In this document: in pieces, positions 49,191 through 59,958 of the stretch
Layout of the letters: each line of letters begins with the position of its first letter
Numbering within the stretch: the stretch's first letter is position 1
Source of the DNA: Saprospiraceae bacterium
Lineage (GTDB): Bacteria > Bacteroidota > Bacteroidia > Chitinophagales > Saprospiraceae
Direction of reading: 5' to 3'
Assembly: GCA_016717145.1 (NCBI GenBank)
Contig: JADKGD010000013.1
Coordinates: forward strand, 62,001 to 126,000
DNA: 64,000 nt
The notes under the pieces: generated by a model
The model's database searches: none
Told to the model about the DNA's origin: nothing
Seen by the model: only the letters and a program-made list of their open reading frames with translations
Made by a program: the position numbers and the translations under genes

Positions 49191-50236
49191 ATGATTGAAG
49201 ATAAAAACTATTTTGATTTTGTGATTGTAGGGCAGGGTATTGCGGGTACACTTCTTGCACACTTTCTTTTAAAACACGACAAGTCAATTCTGGTAATTGA
49301 CAACAATCACGTAGCATCCTCTTCCAAAATTGCAGCAGGTATCGTAAATCCGATAACAGGAAAAAATTTTGTATTAAGCTGGAGAATTAATGAATTTCTA
49401 CCTATTGCCTATGAAACGTACGATGAAATATCCGAAAAACTCAACATTACGGCATATACAAAAATTAATATTATCCGAACCTTCGACACTATCGAAGAAG
49501 AAAATAATTGGCTTGGGAGAACTGCTGATCCGGCACTCAAACATTACATAGTTCCATTGGCTGATTCAAGTACATTTGGTGAAAGCGTAAAACCGGTTTT
49601 TGGTTATGGGGAGTTGACTCAAACAATGCAAGTTAATATGGCAGATATTATGCATGCTTATAAGTCTGTCTTAATTTCTGAAAAAAGCTATCTAAATGAA
49701 TGTTTTGATTATTCAAAACTAAAGATTTATGCTGACCATTATCAATATAATGATTTCACCTTCAAATCAATCATTTTTGTGAAGGCTTTAAAATTGAATT
49801 TAACCCTTTCTTTGAAAATGTTGGATTTGCTTCTGCAAAAGGTGAAGTGCTGATCATAAAAATCAAGGATATAGCATTTAAAAAGATTTATAAGGCCAAA
49901 ATCTTTATCGTTCCTATGTACGATGATATCTATTGGGTAGGATCGGGTTATGAATGGGATGCTAATGATGACCTTCCAACGGAAGCAGGAAAAGAGAAAC
50001 TTATATCGGAGCTTGAAAAAATACTTACCGTTCCGTTTGAAATTATTGATCATAAAGCAGCTATCCGACCTACCATTTATATTAGACGACCGATAGTGAA
50101 AGTTCATTCGACGAACCCGGAAATGGTCTTTTTTAATGGTTTAGGAACAAAAGGTGCTTCTATCGGACCTTTTTATGCCAAGCAGTTGGCAAAGTACCTG
50201 GTTTATAAAAACCCCGAAGACTTAAATTATAATTAA
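49191..50236 (+). CDS. FAD-dependent oxidoreductase, DAO family (frameshifted)
   Basis: The N-terminal FAD-binding fold DFVIVGQGIAGTLLAHFLL starts near residue 7 and is followed by KIAAGIVNPITGKNFVLSW. The C-terminal part has DDIYWVGSGYEWDAND and FFNGLGTKGASIGPFYAKQL, the closing glycine-rich motif of DAO-type oxidoreductases. The two parts lie in different frames. One extra T in the T5 run at about 49775 gives IIFCEGFKIEFNPFFEN and joins them, for about 348 residues. Substrate unknown, probably an amine or amino acid. Confidence 0.85.
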
Positions 50237-50453
50237 GTTAAAAGCAACTTACTTAGGGCCTGCTAGGTGTGCTTTAAATTATTGATTATCAATTAGATAT
50301 CGTAATATTTGAGATTTTCAGTGCACGGGTATTAGTGTATTTTAGAAAAAACATTTGCACTTAATCTAGTCTTTGCCCTGTGCGGGCGGCATTTACTTTT
50401 TTTCCTGTCAAGTCGAGTAGGCAAGCGGGAGTTTCACCCGCAAGCCTCTCACG

Positions 50454-50487
50454 GAACCGTGCTTGAAGATCTCCCTTCACACGGCTC
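50454..50487 (-). other. Group II intron domain 5
   Basis: 34 nt with the standard D5 outline: GAGCCGTGTGAAGGGAGATC and the closing arm ending CACGGTTC, pairing into a two-part stem. It includes the catalytic AGC triad region at the base and sits just before domain 6. Confidence 0.8.
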
Positions 50488-50506
50488 TTGATGTAGTCTA
50501 AAATCA

Positions 50507-51742
50507 TTAACAATACCCTTTTGACCAATGATAGAAAAGATTTGGCTTTTCTTTTCGGATCATTTGATACATGTTCAACGCTTCTTTTGTACCTAGTTTG
50601 TACTTCTTTCTTATCCACTTTCTTATTCGTGTATTTAAATGATAAAAGCACTTCTCTAATCCGCGTTTTGTGAAGAGTCCATAATAATTAATCCATCCAA
50701 TCAGCTTGGTATTAAGCTTTGCAGCTATATATTGTATTTCTAATTCAGTGTGTTTCATCATTTTATTTAAACGAAACTCTTCCATTATCTTTTTCGCACT
50801 GTCTTTGCTTATGTCTCCTAAAAATCCCAACAAGATTTGTTTATCTTTCATAATCATTTTTGAAGGTTTAAAGCTAAAGCCAAGAAAATCAAATGTCACA
50901 TGCTCGTGGTCTGCTTTTCGTCGATAATCTTTACAATAGGCTATCTTTGTTTTGCTCTCTTTGATGGTTAGTTTTACCTCTCCTAATCGTGTCATAATCT
51001 GTGCCAATATGTATTTTGCTTGTTGCTCACTTTTGCAATGTACTACTACGTCATCTGCATATCTTACAAATCTTACCTCAGGATGGTTTTTGTCAAACCA
51101 TTTGTCTAATGTAAAGTGTAAATATAGGTTCGCTAACAGTGGACTTATTACACCTCCTTGTGGTGTCCCTTTACCTTCTTTGCTCCTAATATTTCCATCT
51201 TTTTCTTGGACTGGCATCTCTAACCACCTTTTTACGTACATCAATACCCATTTCTCCGGCATAACATGTGATACTGCCTTGAGCATGATTTCATGGTCTA
51301 TCTCATCGAAGAATTTACTAATATCCATGTCTATAACCCAATCATATCGATAGCAATTCTTTATTACTGTTCGTAATGCTTGATGTGCGTTCTTTAAGGG
51401 GCGATAACCATAGCTATCTTGGTGAAATATTCTATCTATGCGGCTTTCCATATACTCCTTTACTACTTGTTGACTGATTCTGTCTCGAAGTGTAGGAATA
51501 CCCAACTTACGCATCGTACCGTCTTTCTTAGGAATTTCTACTTCTCTAACTGCATTTGGATGGTAACTTCCTGAAGCAAGTCTGCTCCATATCGTATGGA
51601 GATTGCTGGTTAATTTCTTATCGAATGTTTTCCAACTTTCTTGATCTACTCCTGTACCTTTCCCTCCTTTGCGCAGTTTAAGATATGCTTCCGTTACCCA
51701 TTCCCGTTCGATAGGTATTGTTTGATTTACTCTTATTTCCAT
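50507..51742 (-). CDS. Group II intron reverse transcriptase/maturase
   Basis: 411 residues. Reverse transcriptase blocks include VIDMDISKFFDEIDHEIMLK, GTPQGGVISPLLANLYLHFT and the YADD box in VRFVRYADDVVVHCKSEQQ. The C-terminal X (maturase, GIIM) region has IGWINYYGLFTKRGLEKCFY. It ends IRKEKPNLFYHWSKGYC with no HNH endonuclease domain. With the intron RNA it drives splicing and insertion. The start at 51742 has a short N-terminus before TEAYLKLRKGGKGTGVDQES. Intact frame, so the element may be active. Confidence 0.92.
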   Translation of the reverse strand: MEIRVNQTIPIEREWVTEAYLKLRKGGKGTGVDQESWKTFDKKLTSNLHTIWSRLASGSYHPNAVREVEIPKKDGTMRKLGIPTLRDRISQQVVKEYMESRIDRIFHQDSYGYRPLKNAHQALRTVIKNCYRYDWVIDMDISKFFDEIDHEIMLKAVSHVMPEKWVLMYVKRWLEMPVQEKDGNIRSKEGKGTPQGGVISPLLANLYLHFTLDKWFDKNHPEVRFVRYADDVVVHCKSEQQAKYILAQIMTRLGEVKLTIKESKTKIAYCKDYRRKADHEHVTFDFLGFSFKPSKMIMKDKQILLGFLGDISKDSAKKIMEEFRLNKMMKHTELEIQYIAAKLNTKLIGWINYYGLFTKRGLEKCFYHLNTRIRKWIRKKYKLGTKEALNMYQMIRKEKPNLFYHWSKGYC

Positions 51743-52267
51743 CTTAATCTTCCTCCTTTTTGGAGTTGTTTTAATGTTAAATAATATCTACATCCTAAGC
51801 CCTTCGCTTTAACTAACTTTCATTAGCCTTTAACTCACTACTATGGCTTAGTCCGACTACCACATAACGTATTTACTACGTTGCCAAATGTGGTTCTCCC
51901 AAGTTTTATATTGAAGCCCAATATACAGTCATGTCGTCTTTACACCGATGGATACATTGCCTGTAATTAGGTGTCCGCAATGCTCGTCTCTAAGTCCTTT
52001 TGACGACCCGATTTTATCCATATTTATGTTTTTTCGATGTTTCATCAACGATTCCTTTTCAGTCATCTCTGTATATAATACCTGACGTTTTAATACGCCT
52101 TTTCTCTTTACGCTTACTACATCTCAATTACTCGATTTGCAGTCAAGAGTGGTTTGACAAGTTACCCTAAAATCCCTTGCCGATACTTCGCAACATGGTC
52201 ACTCATGTTGTTGTATCATCTTCAAAATAACATGGTGGGCTTTCACTTACCCACCTTCATGGCGCAC

Positions 52268-52582
52268 AAAAAGTAAACAAAAAAGACCAGTTCAAAAAAT
52301 GCAATTGCGGTGCACCGTTCATTCTCGCTGCAAAATGCTTTTTCTATTGCCACTTTTGCGACAATTTTTGAGATTTTCTGCTCGTTTGGCAATAGACGCA
52401 TTTCTGCTTCATTCTCTATTGCTGTTTTTTGTGACTAAACGTTCCCGAAAAATGTCTATCTAAATGAACACATGACTTTTCAGCAGACGACCCTATTTAG
52501 TGTTTCGCCAAGTACTGAGAGTTCTTAAAATACACTCAAAAACACCAGAGTTACATAAAGTGTGAAGAAGCCAAATGATCAG
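52268..52582. other. Intergenic stretch next to the group II intron
   Basis: About 315 bases. It begins with the AAAAAGTAAACAAAAAAGACC flank of the intron target, a sequence type frequent at terminator-like repeats in Bacteroidota. No RNA gene or complete ORF is seen. The 3' end of the MFS gene probably extends into it (to roughly 52480) if frameshifts are corrected. Confidence 0.45.
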
Positions 52583-53672
52583 CTATATACGCTTACTGGG
52601 AGGCGCAATATATGTGCCGCCATAAGCCATGGCATATAGTGCCATATACTGTCCACGCCGATCATCCGCAGGTCTGGAAACGGCATAATTTATCGCAAAT
52701 GCTGGCAAAGCATCTCGAAGAAACGACATGAATACAAGTAAATATGATGGCGGAATAAAGACTAAACCACCTAATATTATCGTAAAAAACTGCACCACTA
52801 AAATGCAGACCCAAGGATATAAAAATCCAGGTGCGCTGTAATGTTCCGTTGCGCGTATAAAAGGCAATTCGCCATCACAATGATCAAACCATTTAGTGCA
52901 AATAGGAAGCCAATTTTTCCGCACTATACCCCATTCTTTAGCCCAATATACTGGTACACTTGTAAAGAGTTGAAAAAAAGCAATAGCGTACATAGACACT
53001 AAAAAAATGAAAATTAAATAAGTTTTGTCCTGATACGCTGATTTACTTTTAGGGATTGAAATTTTATCTTTATCGCTGACGGGTTGTTTTTGAAATGGCA
53101 AATATACCATCAGAATAATGGCAGCTAATAAACAAGTAACGGCATCAAACAGAAATATCCACTTGAAACCGAACCACCCTGCTATCAAACCACCAACTGC
53201 AGGCCCAATCGAAAAACCCAAATTTATGGCAAAACGCATCAGAGAATAAGATCCTAGTCCTGTTTTCCAGGTGCTGAATAGGCAGCTATAGCGACACTAT
53301 TGGCAGGCCGCAGTGCATCTGAAATGCAGGCAAATAAAAACATTACATAAAATGGCATAATAATTTGTGAAAAATCATCACCAATAGGATTGCCGCACTA
53401 CCTAACAATGAATATAATTGTATGTGATAATATCCCAATTTATCGGAGAGCTGTCTCCCATGTAAGAACCCCCAATACTGCCAATGCCATAGCTCCCATA
53501 ACCCAACCGGCAGCCGTAGTGAAAAACCAAGTCCCGTCGTGAGGTACAATGACATAAAAGTTAAGACCATGGCACCTGTCCTGTTGATCAGCATGATCAG
53601 ACTTAATAACCAAACACTGCTTGAAAGGCCGGAAAAAGAGTCTTTATAAATATGAAGAACAGATGTAAACAT
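52583..53672 (-). pseudogene. MFS transporter, several frameshifts
   Basis: Pieces of a major facilitator protein are spread over different frames. The start (ATG at 53672) gives SVWLLSLIMLINRTGAMVLT and LSDKLGYYHI; another frame gives LMRFAINLGFSIGPAVGGLI, AGWFGFKWIFLFDAVTCLLA, and AVSRPADDRRGQYMALYAMA, all MFS-like. At least three indels lie between 53240 and 53460, and more are needed near 52600, where ADHFGF-like and TLYVTLVFLSVF follow in another frame. The content is well preserved, so consensus errors are as likely as real decay. It starts two bases after recN. Confidence 0.6.
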
Positions 53673-53673
53673 A

Positions 53674-55321
53674 TCAGGTTTTACCTATTAGCTCACGGGC
53701 ATTGGCTTTGGCTGTTTCTGTCGGTGGATTTCCGCTAAGCATCTTGGCGATCTCAATGATCCTGTCTTCCATCTTCAATTCGCGCATAGCTGTAACTGTT
53801 CGTTCTTTCGTATCTGATTTATATACCCAAAAATGGCTTTGTGCTTTTGCAGCTATTTCTGGTGAATGTAATACAAATGACCTGGTGTTTTTTTGAGAGG
53901 TTGGATAAAATCTGACCTACTTTTTGGGCCACTTCACCGGAAACGCCGGAGTCTATTTCATCAAATATCAAAGTTGGTAAGGTAATCGCTCCTGCTACCA
54001 GCGATTTAATACATAGTGTAAGACGCGACATCTCGCCACCGGAAGCGGTATCTTTAAGCGGAAGAAATTACTGCCTTTATTGGGTGCAAAAAGGATGCTG
54101 ACATCATCAAGTCCCGAGACTTGCCCAATTCTTTTAACGGTGTTATATTGACTTTAATATAAGGGCATGTTCCATGGCAAGACTTACAAAAGATCATGTA
54201 TGTTTTGCTCAAATGGGCGATCACTTTGCTTCGCTTTTCCGTAAGCTCTTTTGCTAATTTGCGCAGTTCAGATTCTTGTTTTATACATGTGGTCTGAATG
54301 GTTTGGATCTCATCAGTCAGATCAGCATAACCATTTAGTTTTGTTGGATACTTTTTCCACAGACAGAAGATCATCCATAGAAATGACATCATGTTTTTTT
54401 CTGGAGCCTGTTGATAAGATTGAGTCTTGTATTTGTTTGATGAATGGCTTCTTCTATCATATTCGGTGGCGTCAGCCATAAAAGATGCTTCTTTGGCAAT
54501 GTCAGCCAGCTCTTCCCTCACAGAGATCAGCGACCATAGATCTCCATATATGTTTTATCAAGATATCTGATGCTGGCAATTGATTAATAAGTGCCTGCAT
54601 TTGACTGATAACGGCATTTTCATCTTCTTCCAATGCCTGTGTTACGGTTGTAGTTGTTTTTTGATATCCTCAGCGGAAGTAGTTTTTTAACAAAATTTCC
54701 AGGTCTTCCTGCTCACCTTCTTCGAGATCTGCCTGATTAAACTCGTTCAGTTGAAAAGAAAGAAATTCAATTTCCTGAGTAGCATTCCTGTTTTGTCCTT
54801 AAGTTCTTCCAGTTTCATATAGACTATCTATATGTTTTAAATTGTCGCAAATAGCTATCGACCAGTATTTTATTTCCGGCGAGTGCGTCAATCATCTGAA
54901 GTTGAAAGACAGGTTTTTGGATATCAAGAATGTCAAATTGCTGATGAATGTCAATCAAAGCGTCTGTCAATATATGCAAAATATCTAAAGTAACAGGAGA
55001 GTCATTGACAAATGCGACTTTTACCACCGGAGCGATCTCACGTCTGATGATTAATTCGTCGTTATAATCCAGGCTTTCTTCCGTAAAATAATCTTGTAAT
55101 TGATATTCCGAAATATCAAATGTACCTTCAACATAACACTTTTTATCCTGATCAAACAATACTTTGGTATCGGCACGTTTTCCCATAATAAGACCTAAGG
55201 CTCCAAGCAAAATCGATTTACCTGCACCGGTCTCACCAGTGATAATAGTCAGACCGTCCGGAAAAAATATTTCAAGGCGGTCAATAATGGCATAATTTTG
55301 TATTTCTATCTTTTTCAACAT
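53674..55321 (-). CDS. recN: DNA repair protein RecN (several frameshifts)
   Basis: The ATG at 55321 begins MLKKIEIQNYAIIDRLEIFF, and the Walker A motif is in GLTIITGETGAGKSILLGAL with GLIMGKRADT next. The coiled-coil middle lies in several frames (for instance ADLTDEIQTIQTTCIKQES). The C-terminal ATPase part shows ASGGEMSRLTLCIKS-type sequence across a frame break and LPTLIFDEIDSGVSGEVAQK (Walker B). The end TAKANARELIGKT is at 53674. The span gives about 549 codons, a normal length for RecN, despite four or more indels. RecN is an SMC-like protein for double-strand break repair. Confidence 0.8.
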
Positions 55322-56675
55322 ATTGGCAACAAAGGTAAAAATAATTAGTAAGAAAGTTATGTGTGCATAACAAATTGCACTTTTTGTCAAAAAAAATAAA
55401 ATGATGTGATTTTCATATCTGAAATTTGACGATTTGACCGAGGTGCGTAACCCTTGAGCAAATCGTTAAAGCAATTTTCAGTCGAAGTATTTTGTTCGTT
55501 TTGCCCTCGCTACCCCCAGGCCCCTAAAGGGGGGCTCTTCAATATTGTTCTTTGAGCGGGTGGAAAGTCCCTTTAGGGATTTAGGGTCGAGACTGGCTTT
55601 TTCTTTGCTCTTCTTACTTACCCCCGGCCCCTGAAGGATGACTGAACGGTTGCAAAGCAAATCGAATGCTAAAAAAGCATGAGATAGTGAAGGAACCGCA
55701 TCCTACTGGATTGCGGCGTCTCAGATGCTTAATGTAAAGTTAGGTAAGTTCGTAGCAAACTTTGAGCAAATCGTCAAAGCAATTTTCAGTCGAAGTGTTT
55801 TGTTCGTTTTGCCTCCTCTACCCCAGCCCATAAAGAGGGCTCTTCAATATTGTTCTTTGAGCGGGTGGAAAGTCCCTTTAGGGATTTAGGGTCGAGACTG
55901 GCTTATTATTTGCTCTTCTTACCCTGCTTGCTTCGAAGCAGGCAAGCCCCGACCCCTGAAGGATGACTGAACGGTTGCAAAGCAAATCGAATGCTAAAAA
56001 AGCATGAGATAGTGAAGGAACCGCATCCTACTGGATTGCGGCGTCTCAGATGCTAATGGAAAGTTAGGTAAGTTCTGTAGGCAAACCTTGAGCAAATCGT
56101 TAAAAAGCAATTTTCAGTCGAAGTATTTTGTTCGTTTTGCCTCCTACCCCCTAAGGGAGGCCGTTGGGGCGTGCGCGTGGTGGTTTTTCTCCCCTCCAGG
56201 CCATAAAGGGGGCTCTTCAATATTGTTCTTCTGAGCGGGTGGAAAGTCCCTTTAGGGATTTAGGGTCGAGACTGGCTTTTTCTTTGCTCTTCTTACCCCC
56301 GACCCTGAAGGATGACTGAACGGTTGCAAAGCAAATCGAATGCTAAAAAAGCATGAGATAGTGAAGGAACCGCATCCTACTGGATTGCGGCGTCTCAGAT
56401 GCTTAATGGAAAGTTAGGTAAGTTCGTAGCAACCCTTGAGCAAATCGTCAAAGCAATTTTCAGTCGAAGTATTTTGTTCGTTTTGCCCTCGCTACCCATA
56501 GCTTGCTATGTGGTAAATTTTTTACATATAAAAATTAATAAAATATACTTTATTGTTGGTATAATTGTTATTTTTACATCATAAATACCCTAATATATGA
56601 TATATTAAGTACAATATGTTTCTTTTTATTATATTAACAATATAATTTTTTTTTTAACCTTTTAAATCAATATGT
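55322..56675. other. Gene-free stretch holding a tandem repeat array
   Basis: About 1.35 kb without a credible gene. Most of it (55454-56497) is a tandem repeat array described separately. The remaining ends are AT-rich (56500-56675). Confidence 0.7.
55454..56497. repeat. Tandem repeat array, units of 308-348 bp, about 3.2 copies
   Basis: Units start with TTGAGCAAATCGT at 55454, 55762, 56088 and 56436 (the last partial, to about 56497). Within each full unit a 52-nt block (55677-55728, 56002-56053, 56351-56402) is identical and folds as nested stems: GCATGAGA with TCTC...ATGC outside and CCGCATCC with GGATTGCGG inside. AATGCTAAAAAAGCAT precedes it and TCCCTTTAGGGA recurs. Copy 2 carries an extra CCTGCTT...AAGCAGG hairpin and copy 3 an insert near 56150-56210. 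No ORF explains it. Confidence 0.85.
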
Positions 56676-57080
56676 ATGAATACCAACAAAATTTTAATTG
56701 CTGCCTAGTCGGTGGTGTGTTTTCCTTCTTTTTTTGGCTGGTTAGTATTTGGCATCATTTTTAAAGATGCTATGAATGTTCCAATGGAGGGATTTATGAA
56801 ACCTGAATCCGAATTTGTTATGTGGGCTATGGTCGTCTCAAATTTAATGTGGGGCCTGTTAATGGCTTACATTTTTGTCCAGTGGGCCAATATTTCAACA
56901 TGGATGTCAGGGCAACAGCTGGTGCCACATTGGGATTCTTATCAGTGCTGCATATGATTTTGGCTTTTTGCCATGACAAATATGTTTACAATGTCAAGTA
57001 TGCTGACAGATATTGCTGTACATACCGTGTATGTTGGTATTATGGGGGCAGTGGTAGGATGGTGGCTTAGCAGAAAGTAA
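56676..57080 (+). CDS. Small four-helix membrane protein (frameshifted)
   Basis: About 134 residues when pieced together from three frames: MNTNKILIAA, then VGGVFSFFFGWLVFGIIFKD, MKPESEFVMWAMVVSNLMWG, LLMAYIFVQWANISTWMSG, GATLGFLSVL, and finally VYVGIMGAVVGWWLSRK. Four hydrophobic segments and a basic end suggest an inner-membrane protein resembling the DUF1761 type. A TAG at the start frame and two later shifts break it. Hydrophobic content is well conserved between pieces, so sequence errors are likely. Function unknown. Confidence 0.5.
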
Positions 57081-57096
57081 AAACATTATAGCATTG

Positions 57097-57126
57097 GAAG
57101 CCAGGTTTGAATACAAATCTGGCTTC
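57097..57126 (+). terminator. Hairpin after the small membrane protein
   Basis: GAAGCCAG (57097-57104) pairs with CTGGCTTC (57119-57126), with a loop that can pair further (GTTTG/CAAAT). The following sequence (ATTCGTGTTTATA) has only a weak T-run. Confidence 0.5.
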
Positions 57127-57350
57127 ATTCGTGTTTATAAAAGGTCTTAGTTTTATTTTTGTCTTCTGACTGAATATCTATCGTTGCTATCTGGTTAACA
57201 TCATTTTTATAGGATTAATACCTACACTCTTTACCGGTATTTGTGCATCTAGCTTAAAAAATACCGATTGATGAAACACTTTTATTCATTATACTAAACT
57301 TTATCCTATTAATATTGCTTTATATATATCTGAATATAAAACAGTATGTT

Positions 57351-58168
57351 ATGGATGATAAAGGCATAAGGCAGTATGTAATTTTTAATATCGTTTCTGT
57401 AATTTTGATGTTGACCCTCAATTTTCTGGCGGTATCCCTACCACTAAATAACAAAACTACGGGAGAATTATCAGACAAGTATATCAATTATTTTGTACCG
57501 GCAGGATTTACATTTAGTATTTGGGGCATCATTTATACTCTGCTTATTATGTTTATGATTTTTCAGGCATACCGCTTCTATAAATCAAATATGGAACCAT
57601 GAAACTGATACTCGCCATAGGTCCATGGTTTTTATCAATAGCCTAACAAATGCGACCTGGATCATAGCATGGCATTATGAATATATTTTGGTTTCTCTAT
57701 TCATTATGATGCTTTTGCTATTCAGCCTTATGAAGATATATCTGATATTGCATGATTTACGACCTCATCTTGCCATGGACCATTTTATGATTCTCGTCCC
57801 TTTCAGTGTATATTTTGCATGGATCAGCGTAGCAACTATTGCAAACGTAACAACGGTATTGGTTGCTGATGGCTGGAGTGGCTGGGGGAATTGAGCATGA
57901 AAATTGGGCAGTCATTATGATTTGTGTGTCAAGTCTGCTGGGAATATTGGCCATCTTAATTCGACAAGATGTTATTTTTACAGCAGTTATTGTATGGGCA
58001 TTATGGGGTATTTATAGTAAACAATCCATATCAACAGACGAAGCGTCTCAAATTGTCACGACTTTTGCAAAATATGGAACGACCATGCTGATGATCGATA
58101 TTTTGTTAACCGTGATCGGCAGAAGGACTTATTTTAATATGCTCAAAAATAAACAACAATTGGCATAG
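57351..58168 (+). CDS. Polytopic membrane protein, TspO/MBR-like (frameshifted)
   Basis: About 270 residues in three frames. It starts MDDKGIRQYVIFNIVSVILM and continues LSDKYINYFVPAGFTFSIWG, then (after a shift near 57600) INSLTNATWIIAWHYEYIL and, after another near 57890, AENWAVIMICVSSLLGILAI and a short cytoplasmic tail. FVPAGFTFSIWGIIY is characteristic of the tryptophan-rich sensory protein-like group that carries about seven helices. The function in that group is uncertain. Two single-base indels are needed to restore the frame. Confidence 0.5.
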
Positions 58169-58296
58169 ACCTTGTAATAAGGAAATGAGGTATAACTTTT
58201 TAATATAAAAGAGGCGTTTGATAATTACCCATTTTGTTGCGTTAAAGGTTTAATGTAAACTAAATGGTATGTCAGTTTACTCTTTAAAAATGAATT

Positions 58297-58744
58297 ATGA
58301 TAAAAGAATTAAAATGGATTTTAGGGGTCTTTTTTTTGGGCTTTAATGATCCATGGCTGTACAACAAATGATGACCAAAATGTCGTAAAAATAAATTTTT
58401 CAAAGGTCATCGGTAATTTTAATGGATTTTCTAAACTATGTGACAAAAAACCACTGCAGCAGGATACAAGCTGCTCTTCTCCTGAAAATAATTTCTTAAA
58501 AGTGATTCTTTACGACCAAAACAATATTATTGTCCAAGATGGTAAAAATGCTTTTGGTGAAGTAAAGATGTTTTTTAAAGGATCTGAAACTGTAAATGGA
58601 ATCAGATTTCTGAAATTTGAGACCCAGGATACAATTAAACAATACCATCTCAACTTCAACGAAAATACATCCGTTCTCACGCTTGAACACAAAACCGGTT
58701 TAGATATGCTGATGAGTACATTAATATTTGAAGGAACAAAATAA
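58297..58744 (+). CDS. Putative lipoprotein of unknown function (frameshifted in signal)
   Basis: The mature part is intact (NVVKINFSKVIGNFNGFSKL to LMSTLIFEGTK). The start at 58297 gives MIKELKWILGVFF and then leaves frame in the T-run near 58330-58340; restoring it leads to LMIHGCTT, a lipobox-like cysteine. About 148 residues in total. I do not recognise the domain. It is a small beta-rich protein with three further cysteines (KLCDKK, TSCSSP). Confidence 0.5.
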
Positions 58745-58971
58745 AACGTACATATACTTAATGTACCCACTTTATCCTGTTTATCCTTTATTATAACAAT
58801 CTAAAAAAATTGGTAATTATATAGTTTTTTGAAGAAAAGTATTTAATAAAAGTATTTTTACACTTTATTCAGCTTTCAACACATTTTGTTGATTTCCACA
58901 TTTTTCAATTAATCTAAACACTGAGTGTAGATTATCATACCAAAATAGACATATTTAACCCATCAAAAATT

Positions 58972-59796
58972 ATGTTTGAATATATAAAAAATCATTAGAG
59001 AGAAGAAGGGCAAAAAAGGGTGACAAGAGAATATCCCGAGAGAATAGATACGTTTAATTTACATTCCTTAGGGAACATAAGGTTTGCAAATTGGGAAAAC
59101 CCATTGGTACTGAATAAGGAGATCAGCGAACATCATGTTAAGTTTTTTGAAAAATTTATACAGCAAGGTGATGTTGTTATAGACATAGGCGCCAATATTG
59201 GTCAAATGACCATTCCAATGGCTGTAGCTGCCGGTAGTTCAGGAATATGTTTTGCCTTTGACCCTAACCCACTGGTATTCAGAATCCTTGACATAAATGC
59301 CTCATTAAATCCGGATTTGACCAATATTAAAGCATTTAATTATGCCATTACTTCCGAAGCGGCTGAATTTTATTATCATTCATCAGAAGCATCCTTCAAC
59401 AATGGTGGTATATCTGAGCTTCCCACCTCCAGGCATGGTAAGTATGTTCTTCCCAATAAAATCAAAGGCATCAAGCTGGAAGATTTTCTTTCAACACATT
59501 ACCCCGATGCCCTTCAGCGAATTAAACTCATAAAGATAGATACGGAAGGATATGATAAAGAAATAGCAAAGTCTATTGTTGACATCCTAAAGAAATATCG
59601 TCCTGTGCTGATATCAGAATGTTTTGGAAAATTATCGGATGCTGACAAATTTGATTACTTTGATTTCCTGAGTGATCTGGGATATTCGCTTTACTTTTTT
59701 GATGATTTTATTGATGATACAATCATCTTACCTATCGTAAAACGTCAGGATATGCTTAAATGGAAACACTTTGATTTTTATGCGTTACCTTCTTAA
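58972..59796 (+). CDS. FkbM family methyltransferase (in-frame TAG near start)
   Basis: The class I methyltransferase core shows the SAM motif VVIDIGANIGQMTIPMAVAA, followed by CFAFDPNPLVFRILDINASL and IKLIKIDTEGYDKEI. Such enzymes often methylate sugars in surface polysaccharide synthesis. A GTG at 59020 gives 258 residues. However, the same frame runs back to an ATG at 58972 (MFEYIKNH, then TAG at 58996, then REEGQKRVTREYPERI), which looks like the true N-terminus interrupted by one stop, possibly a sequence error for a Leu codon. I therefore place the start at 58972. Confidence 0.75.
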
Positions 59797-59958
59797 AATG
59801 ACTTGATTTTTGAAAATTTTCAGGACAGATTAATATTTTTGTACCTATACAAATCATTTTGCAACATTAATTGTTAAAAAATTTGATTGCTAAGTTTATA
59901 TGCTATATTTTTAAGACTTATTGTCAATCATACAATATCAAATTATATAACATCTTAA

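Larger units (their letters stand above)
50412..52267 (-). mobile_element. Group II intron with reverse transcriptase
   Basis: Intron limits read from both ends on the minus strand. The 5' end at 52267 starts GTGCGCC, matching GUGYG. The 3' end near 50412 follows domain 5 (50454-50487, 34 nt, GAGCCG...CGGTTC) and domain 6 (about 50453-50415, stem GGCTTGCGGGT with an unpaired A near TGCCTACTCGA). The exact 3' splice base could also be 50407. The reverse transcriptase ORF lies in domain 4. The flanks GTTTACTTTTT and AAAAAAAGTAAATG are inverted repeats, so the intron seems to sit in the loop of a hairpin. Confidence 0.85.

Noticed and set aside
50361..50651. 96-codon ORF over the intron 3' end
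   Set aside because: It runs through the catalytic RNA domains 5 and 6 of the group II intron and out of its end, so it is a shadow.
55454..56497. CRISPR array
   Set aside because: Units are over 300 bp and tandem, with no short spacers between short repeats and no cas genes nearby.
52268..58170. A degraded mobile island with many pseudogenes
   Set aside because: Genes such as recN keep normal length and motif order, and the breaks are single-base indels, so consensus errors explain the region better than decay.
58996..58998. TAG recoding or selenocysteine/pyrrolysine-like readthrough in the FkbM gene
   Set aside because: One isolated TAG near the N-terminus, in a window full of sequence errors, gives no support for recoding.
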